From Paenibacillus qinlingensis (lineage in GTDB: Bacteria; Bacillota; Bacilli; Paenibacillales; NBRC-103111), in the NCBI RefSeq assembly GCF_013204845.1, contig NZ_JABMKY010000011.1, positions 124,001 to 188,000 on the forward strand: 64,000 nucleotides of DNA. The letters are read 5' to 3'. Of this stretch, positions 60,301-64,000 are shown in pieces. The notes beneath the pieces are model-generated. The model was not told where the DNA came from. It made no database searches and saw only the letters and a program-made list of their open reading frames with translations. A program made the position numbers and the translations under genes. How positions within the stretch are numbered: the stretch's first letter is position 1; every line of letters begins with the position of its first letter.

Positions 60301-60630
60301 GAGAAGGCTATTGGCATCGCGAATAAACTAAGCATCGTCAATGGTGTAGACGATCAACACTTTAATCCGCAAGCTAATATCACGCGTCAAGATATGTTCG
60401 TTATGATCACGAGAGCTTTGGCTCAAGTCAATAAATCATTACCTACAGCGAATAACGCAAGTACATTCACGGACGGAGCAGATATCGCTTCCTATGCGGT
60501 CCAGCCCATCCATGCCCTCGTTCAGCAAGGTTTAATCGAAGGCAACGCTGGCAAAGTGAATCCACTGGGCAATACGACCAGAGCTGAAACTGCTGTTATG
60601 TTGTACAGATTATTCCAATTTATCTACTAA
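54343..60630 (+). CDS. Giant S-layer-anchored GH10 xylanase with nine FN3 domains
   Basis: About 2,095 residues; the ATG at 54343 (or GTG 54340) suits the AAGGAAGG at 54323-54330, while the ATG at 54307 has no ribosome site. Signal peptide to about residue 32; a CBM22/CBM4_9-like domain about 40-205; GH10 about 235-565 with acid/base E383 in NWDVLNEPV and nucleophile E486 in IAITEFDVN; four FN3 repeats about 632-1015; a DNRLRE/CBM96-like domain about 1018-1205; five more FN3 repeats about 1208-1682; a beta-rich linker domain; and three SLH repeats about 1918-2095. It should cut xylan at the cell surface. The transporter genes upstream and the kinase-regulator pair downstream fit a xylan locus. 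Confidence 0.92.
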   Translation: MMRMGKMGRFLSLLLISAMLVVPFQPKVSLAQVLTEEELGQLPGSEVLISDIRMQGAALNPDAALYGTVANSTVEGQPFTEALRFATNVQPASTYLLQYVLPIEASIEKDDVILATFYARTLRSTVETAEGTVALVMEKRGNFEKSITETITVPTQWKKFIVPIKAALLMETNTPQIAFRLGYKPQEIEIGSLKVVNYKKAVTFDSLPSTPVIYDGMEEDAPWRAEANQRIEQIRKGDMQVEVKDASGLPIQGADVHVKMTKHDFKFGTAVNSTMINGTDANAETYRTKLKENFNSVVMENEMKWQWWEQDRSRTVNLYNWLGSNGFDIRGHALLWDGSTRVPADIPGMVSNKTALEKRIQDHFHELAGLFRGRLYNWDVLNEPVLNSMIRSTYTDQGALMANWFKMAKEADPAAKLYVNETQILGVDAPVIQNFSNILQSMKDNGAPIDGVGIQAHFGSTPVSPMAFYNQLTHFTQYAPEIAITEFDVNSPKEDIQGKFTRDILLASFSHPNVTSFTMWGFWDGAHWQNNAPLFRSNWTLKPSGEQWRNLIYGTWWTDVTGTTNASGQYLTRGFYGDYDIIITKDGVSQTVKSSLLQGQDNKVSVVWGVPSQGGTTNTFVPLAVPAQNSEITAPVWPYGSTFAVSEATPTSLTFRWPAAHDNLNVAGYRIFNNGSLVTQTTANVTSYDVTGLTPGQTYVLRVQAVDANGNLSLPSPDIQTATGSAADATRPGWNKGSFITIDNSNITETGATFSWPAAFDDDVTGYRIYVNGQIVGDSVVPSYTLSRLTENSLYTVRVEAKDAEGNLSAGGPIVTFKTLGVTDVTAPSWASSDQLNAVETTATSVKLNWNTAQDARGVTAYRVYQGNQELVTMPATTQQFQVNGLVPNTSYSFKVEAGDGSNNWSVTGPVSTVKTNIGADSLAPKWPTNRMLTYSALTDHTVTLNWTPAVDNMGVSGYRVVQNNSVIANVYGSEQTYAVTNLTAGGNYTFHIEARDATGNWSANGPSVTVTTVPGVTRTQQILYPSDDTFIQAPATFGGAGTNNNIAYLRYKNAAGATPSDTNKNIGNNRRAYLKFPLTSVTGNVYDATLNLYVFAVQTPNMDINMDLYQTGDNWSEGGATPVNWLNKPIDGSKIASTIVRNANFWKVFSVTSQVATELRGDGTISFKLQDDAWLDQNVDIHSKEATGANVIYKPYLSVGTEQMPADTTPPTWSSGTLSATQVQPLGATLTWSSAQDQRGINGYTIYRNGTAIGTVGSDVYSYEVTWLTPSTGYTFKIEARDASLESTTGPTTSLTTPSADILAPTWSGTAVLSTQDVSRFGVTLQWPAATDQYGIAAYDIYSGNSVVGSVYGDVQTYHVTGLTAGTDYDFHVSARDASGNRASGPGIQVTTLAPDTTPPTWSQNSALVVSDKTSSGLKLNWPTASDDTEIHAYRIEQNGLEIAHVANEVRSYYINGLDANTQYPFSVVAMDKAGNGSQPLQLTDSVYKLDTITPQWPTGARINSTKLSDRENLEWDRATDNAGIEWYVIYRNGVQVAQVDAAHTSYSIMGTPDGSAVYKVEAKDYVGNATVFGPSTNDPELPVPNDTTAPGWPAGSALTQGSVTSNAIQLSWSQAIDRIGVTQYKLLMNGNVVTTTPNTTWQVTGLSANTAYDFKVEAADAANNWSSNGPTLQVRTQSSPAPTGPSTGTGAQPEPEKPTITVNNGEAKITFPATSVTTKDGKATATIDKATLEEAFKKMDAQAGSTSSKVTLQVPQVAGANSYALELPTEFLTQQASKYGLEISTQLGTVVLPSNTFANNAAAAGKSTLTINISIDKLPAQTDLEGKTGVVIDLQFTASGQPITFESKDAIVSVSIPYALSPEEKAHPELLNVWYVTAQGEAQLVPTGSYNAATGSMEFSTNHFSKYAVSYNKPAFQDLASTTWAQKSIETLAAKGIIQGISAQAFNPTASITRADFTKLLVETFGLQAMSETQFTDVQKGAYYEKAIGIANKLSIVNGVDDQHFNPQANITRQDMFVMITRALAQVNKSLPTANNASTFTDGADIASYAVQPIHALVQQGLIEGNAGKVNPLGNTTRAETAVMLYRLFQFIY

Positions 60631-60646
60631 TAAGTTGCAATACTCT

Positions 60647-60675
60647 ACCGTGCCTATTCGTAGGCGCGGTTTTTG
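60647..60675 (+). terminator. Terminator of the xylanase gene
   Basis: ACCGTGCCTA pairs with TAGGCGCGGT (one T-G pair) around a TTCG tetraloop, followed by TTTT. Confidence 0.9.
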
Positions 60676-60810
60676 TCGTATTTTAGATAAAAAAGTACGA
60701 TCCCTGCAGTGAATAAAACGCTTACCTCATTGCTAGGGACCGAAATTGGGCATATTATTTAACTACGACATGCTAGGCATATCATCGTCTGTTTACAAGG
60801 GGAGATCACT

Positions 60811-62610
60811 TTGATTAACTATATGGTCAAGAGCCTGAAGCGTTCCCTGAAATGGCGGCTCATCTCGATCATCGTCACTATTCTGATTTTTACAGTTTCA
60901 ACGATTGGGATTTCCAGCTATATGCAGACGAGAAGTTCTGTTCGTAAAGATATCGATCATCTGAGTATGCAAGTCCTCAAGCAAGCTAATATGAACTTAA
61001 ACCGTTATTACTCAGAGTATGAGTTAGCTTTTCTTATGTTGAGCAACAGTCTCGAAGTTCGGGATTGGATGCGTGTCTCTTCCCCTAATGTATCTTCGGA
61101 ACTCATTCGTACGTACGAGAGAATCAAAGATAATTATTTGAATCGCTTGTTTCTGCAATATCCCGAGGTATTATCGGTCTCTTTGTATAATCCGAGCGGG
61201 TTTGAGCAGCATTTCGTCAATACGTACGCCCTTCCCTTAAAATATACGATTAAAAATGAACCCTATTTTGCACAAAGCGGGAACTATGAAAAGGTTAAAT
61301 TTATCACCGGTATTTCCGAGAATTATATCGATGCAGCGAATCAGAAAATGAAGATCCCTGTCCTAACTCTTTTTAAACAGCTGAGCAATGGGTATTTGAA
61401 AATCGATATCTCCCTGAAACCATCTCAAAGTGTCATGTCTCAAATTAATATTGCGAACACGGGCTCAGCCCTCGTTATGGATCAAGCCGGAACAATTATT
61501 CATCATTCTCATTCGGCAGAGGTGATGGGGCAGATGGATGATCATATTGTACAAGCGGTGAAGGGGCAGCAGGAGGGCTCTGTGTTCGACAAGTCGGGAA
61601 AAGAGCTCATTATTTTTCAAACCATTCAGATGACAGGTTGGAAAATTATTGCGATTCTCCCTTATCAAGAAATTGCCCAAAGTATTAACTACACTAGAAA
61701 TGTCACGATTGTGATAGCAATTTCTGCTCTGATTATTTCGGTATTGCTCACCTATTTTGCCGCTTCTTCCATTACAAGACGGATTCTAGGTTTGCGTAAA
61801 ATGATGAAAGCCATGCAGTTGACGAGCTCCTTCCATTTACGTGCTGAGGTAGAGGGAGTGGATGAAGTCGCTGATTTGAGCATCTCCTTTAACAATCTAC
61901 TCGGTCATCTGGAGCAATCCATTCATGATCATGCGGAGACGCGTGTCTTGCAGCATCGGGCTGTGATTTCGGCGCTTCAGTCGCAAATTAATTCTCATTT
62001 TCTATACAACACGCTCGAAACGATCAATTCCATGACTGTCATTGCGAAGCAGTCGCATATTGGGCATGTAGCGGTCAATCTCTCGAATATGCTGCGTTAC
62101 ACGTCCGATTTCAAAAATATGAAAGTCATTCTCAAAGAAGAGATTAAGCATTTGGAGAATTATTTGACGATTATGAAAGTCAGATTCAAAGATGAAGTCA
62201 CGTATAGCATTGAGGTGCCAGAGGAGCATTTGCAAGCGATATGTACGAAAGCACTTTTGCAACCTCTAGTGGAAAACAGCATTAAGCATGGCAGAGAAAC
62301 GACGGGGGAATCCGTACATATCTGTATTCGCGGGGAAGTCGTGCAGGCGGACAGGGGGGACAAGCTTCTCCTGACCGTTGCAGATAATGGACCAGGATTC
62401 TCGGCGGAGACGTTAGTCAGATTGACCCAGGAGCAAGCGGATTCACACGCCCACCAGTATCGGCACAATCAAGTCGGTCTATCGAATCTGATTTACCGTT
62501 TGCATATGTTTTATGCGGGGGAAGCTAAGATTACGTTCTTTAATGATCCTGTTGCTGGGGGAGCGGTTATTGAAGTCTTATTGCCATTACAAGATAGTTT
62601 GGATACGTAG
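60811..62610 (+). CDS. YesM-like sensor histidine kinase of the xylan locus
   Basis: 599 residues from a TTG at 60811, 6 bases after AAGGGGAG. Membrane segments near residues 18-36 and 295-318 enclose a Cache-like sensor region; a HAMP linker leads to the His_kinase domain with SQINSHFLYNTLETINSM (phospho-acceptor His near 396) and an ATPase domain with QPLVENSIKHGRE and VADNGPGFSAE. It is followed by its regulator gene after 18 bases. It probably senses xylan fragments at the surface. Confidence 0.9.
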   Translation: MINYMVKSLKRSLKWRLISIIVTILIFTVSTIGISSYMQTRSSVRKDIDHLSMQVLKQANMNLNRYYSEYELAFLMLSNSLEVRDWMRVSSPNVSSELIRTYERIKDNYLNRLFLQYPEVLSVSLYNPSGFEQHFVNTYALPLKYTIKNEPYFAQSGNYEKVKFITGISENYIDAANQKMKIPVLTLFKQLSNGYLKIDISLKPSQSVMSQINIANTGSALVMDQAGTIIHHSHSAEVMGQMDDHIVQAVKGQQEGSVFDKSGKELIIFQTIQMTGWKIIAILPYQEIAQSINYTRNVTIVIAISALIISVLLTYFAASSITRRILGLRKMMKAMQLTSSFHLRAEVEGVDEVADLSISFNNLLGHLEQSIHDHAETRVLQHRAVISALQSQINSHFLYNTLETINSMTVIAKQSHIGHVAVNLSNMLRYTSDFKNMKVILKEEIKHLENYLTIMKVRFKDEVTYSIEVPEEHLQAICTKALLQPLVENSIKHGRETTGESVHICIRGEVVQADRGDKLLLTVADNGPGFSAETLVRLTQEQADSHAHQYRHNQVGLSNLIYRLHMFYAGEAKITFFNDPVAGGAVIEVLLPLQDSLDT

Positions 62611-62628
62611 AAAGGGGAGCGCGATCAG

Positions 62629-63717
62629 ATGAACAGACTGATTATTGTGGACGATGAAGATCTTATTCGTGAAAGCCTGTCGATACAAGTGTCAGAAATG
62701 GAAGGAGTCACGGTATCCGGAACGCTCCCGAACGGCAAAAAAGCGCTGGATTGGCTCAAGGATCATTATGCAGATATTTGCATGACGGATGTTCGGATGC
62801 CGCTTGTGGATGGGCTGCAATTAATGAAAGAGATTAATCAGCAGTATCCTTGGATGATCTGCATTGTGATTTCAAGCTATGATGATTTCCAATATGCCAA
62901 AAAGAGTATTGAGCTTGGCGCCGTCGATTATGTGCTGAAGCCTACGGATAGCACCCTCTTGCAAGAGGCTGTCCAGAAGGCCAACGCCCGCATCCGCAGC
63001 AGCCGGCGTAATGAGGCCAATCAGCTTCTGCTGCATAAGCTGCCCGTCTATAAGCCGATGCTGGACAGCTGGCTGGAGATGGTGTTATCGGTCTATTTGC
63101 ATGGGCAGCCGCTGATTATCGTAGATACGCTGGCGATGTTGGAGTCATGGGTGGAAGGACGTTATGAAATTCTGAATGAACTGTCCATGGCATGGACATC
63201 TCTTGTCATTGAAGAGTTGAAGAAACAGGACATCCATGTGAAGTATGAGGAAGGCGAGGACGTCGAACTTGGCGAGCATAACCTGAAGCACTCCGATGTG
63301 AGGCAGTATTTCCGATTGTGTGCGGTGAGAAGGCTGGAGCAAGCGGCGAATATTCTGATGGATCGCGCACGCAAGGCAAAGAACCTGCAGAAGGAGAGCG
63401 TCGTCGACCAAGTCAAACGGTATATCGAGGAGCATTATGCAGAGAATTGGGGTCTACAAGAGCTAGCGGATCATGTTGCGATGAGTCGTTCTTATTTAGC
63501 GAAGCTTTTCAAAGAGCAGGCGGGAATGACGATCTGGACATATTGCGTCAACGTTCGGATGCGTAAAGCACGAGATTTGCTGCTCACTTCGTCCTTGAAG
63601 AGCTACGAGATTGCCCTACAGGTCGGGTACGAAAACAGCATCCATTTCTCCCGTATCTTCAAACAATATCATGGCTTGAACCCGATGGAATATAAGGACC
63701 GGTTTGGAGGTGAATGA
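62629..63717 (+). CDS. Short YesN-like AraC-family response regulator
   Basis: 362 residues. The receiver domain has DDED near residue 8, the phospho-acceptor Asp at residue 54 in CMTDVRMPLVDG and VDYVLKPTD for the conserved Lys. The AraC domain (about 258-360) reads WGLQELADHVAMSRSYLAKL and YEIALQVGYENSIHFSRIF. The middle region is only about 130 residues, against about 300 in the regulator at 40420, so it is a compact variant rather than a truncation: frame and both domains are intact. AAAGGGGAG precedes the ATG. Likely targets are the transporter and xylanase genes. Confidence 0.9.
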   Translation: MNRLIIVDDEDLIRESLSIQVSEMEGVTVSGTLPNGKKALDWLKDHYADICMTDVRMPLVDGLQLMKEINQQYPWMICIVISSYDDFQYAKKSIELGAVDYVLKPTDSTLLQEAVQKANARIRSSRRNEANQLLLHKLPVYKPMLDSWLEMVLSVYLHGQPLIIVDTLAMLESWVEGRYEILNELSMAWTSLVIEELKKQDIHVKYEEGEDVELGEHNLKHSDVRQYFRLCAVRRLEQAANILMDRARKAKNLQKESVVDQVKRYIEEHYAENWGLQELADHVAMSRSYLAKLFKEQAGMTIWTYCVNVRMRKARDLLLTSSLKSYEIALQVGYENSIHFSRIFKQYHGLNPMEYKDRFGGE

Positions 63718-63747
63718 GGTACGGGGTGAGGGTGGAGTGTATGCGGG

Positions 63748-63840
63748 GGAGGCAAAACGTAAGGAGATCGGGTGCGGCGTAGGCAAAAAGCAAACGGATC
63801 GGACGCAGAGTAGGCAAAAGGTAAGTGGATCGAGCACAGA
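63748..63840 (+). repeat. Three imperfect 31-bp tandem repeats
   Basis: Units at 63748-63778, 63779-63809 and 63810-63840 share the pattern G-N-AGGCAAAA-N-G-N-AA, then GATCG and a G/C-rich end. The second and third units agree most closely. Confidence 0.75.
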
Positions 63841-63902
63841 GCCAGCGCTTTTCCGCATTTGCATCGCATTGGTGCAGTAAATAACCTTTTTACCTCAGTG
63901 TG

Positions 63903-63917
63903 TTGAAAGCGATTTCA
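63903..63917. promoter_or_regulatory. Catabolite-responsive element (cre, CcpA site)
   Basis: TTGAAAGCGATTTCA matches the consensus WTGNAANCGNWNNCW at every fixed position. It lies 58 bases ahead of the next gene and close to a TATAAA at 63920, so CcpA binding would repress that gene in the presence of preferred sugars. Confidence 0.75.
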
Positions 63918-63974
63918 GTATAAATTTAGGGAGGTTGAACGTGGACCAAATTTGAAAAAAGAGGTGCATGCAGA

Positions 63975-64000
63975 ATGATTTCACGCAGAAAGAAGGTTTA
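63975..64000 (+). CDS. Start of a further gene, cut by the window end
   Basis: Only the first eight codons are present (MISRRKKV). The ATG at 63975 is preceded by AAAGAGGTG at a proper distance. The basic start resembles that of ABC permeases or exported proteins, but no product can be assigned. Confidence 0.5.

Noticed and set aside
60708..60725. Possible cre site ahead of the xylan-locus kinase (ATAAAACGCTTACC)
   Set aside because: Only one half matches; the TG and final positions fail.

Overview
The window looks like a chromosomal segment of a Paenibacillus-like Gram-positive soil bacterium. Evidence is seen in YesM/YesN-type two-component pairs beside sugar ABC transporters, a very large xylanase anchored by S-layer homology (SLH) repeats, strong AGGAGG ribosome sites, frequent GTG/TTG starts, and Bacillus-type Fur and CcpA sites. 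No rRNA, tRNA, insertion sequence, phage gene or CRISPR array was seen.

Layout. 5-13110: mixed genes. These are a membrane-bound AraC regulator, a TerF-like TerD-vWA protein, two small exported proteins, a GGDEF-EAL protein followed by an orphan sugar-binding lipoprotein, a nucleotidyltransferase-like protein, a DUF402 protein, a Nif3-like protein, a P-loop kinase and small membrane proteins. 13214-14874 (minus strand): a PadR regulator translationally coupled to an unusual FtsW/RodA-like (SEDS) protein. 15070-19704: a Fur-controlled siderophore uptake operon with the gene content of Bacillus subtilis yfiY-yfiZ-yfhA-yfhC plus its own ATPase. 19841-23218: a PPP-family phosphatase, a Gfo/Idh/MocA-like protein, and a divergent TetR-SDR pair. 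23219-24312: 1.1 kb without genes, rich in repeats, with a C-tract that is a G-quadruplex candidate on the minus strand. 24267-26854: a Btr-like AraC/binding-protein fusion behind a perfect Fur box, then a DUF2935 protein.

26872-36608 is the most intriguing part: a sulfonate-type ABC transporter (ATPase, two permeases, SsuA-like lipoprotein) encoded with two tandem paralogous pairs of an FAD flavoprotein and a two-cluster ferredoxin, a nitroreductase-family protein and an MFS exporter. Two transcription units in this cluster begin with the same short leader: a CCGT-N4-ACGG hairpin followed directly by an intrinsic terminator. No known sulfonate monooxygenase is present, so the flavoprotein-ferredoxin pairs are candidates for a poorly described organosulfur-processing system.

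37155-48653 is a fructan/sucrose system: binding protein, YesM-like kinase, YesN-like regulator, exported GH32 levanase-like enzyme with an Ig-like tail, two permeases, fructokinase and cytoplasmic GH32 sucrase. The surface enzyme would cut the polymer, the transporter would import the products, and the kinase and sucrase would feed glycolysis. 48753-49883 is a GH88 unsaturated glucuronyl hydrolase. 50690-63717 is a xylan system: LplB/YtcP-type permeases, an LplA-like lipoprotein, a GH10 xylanase of about 2,100 residues (CBM, GH10, nine FN3, a DNRLRE-like domain, three SLH) and a dedicated YesM/YesN pair. The window ends inside the first codons of another gene preceded by a perfect cre site.

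Intergenic DNA carries a dispersed family of short TAACTG/CAGTTA palindromes at four or five loci, a 20-copy 13-bp minisatellite, a hexanucleotide tract, a 31-bp triplicate and a 19-bp exact repeat. All functional calls come from reading motifs; no database search was run.
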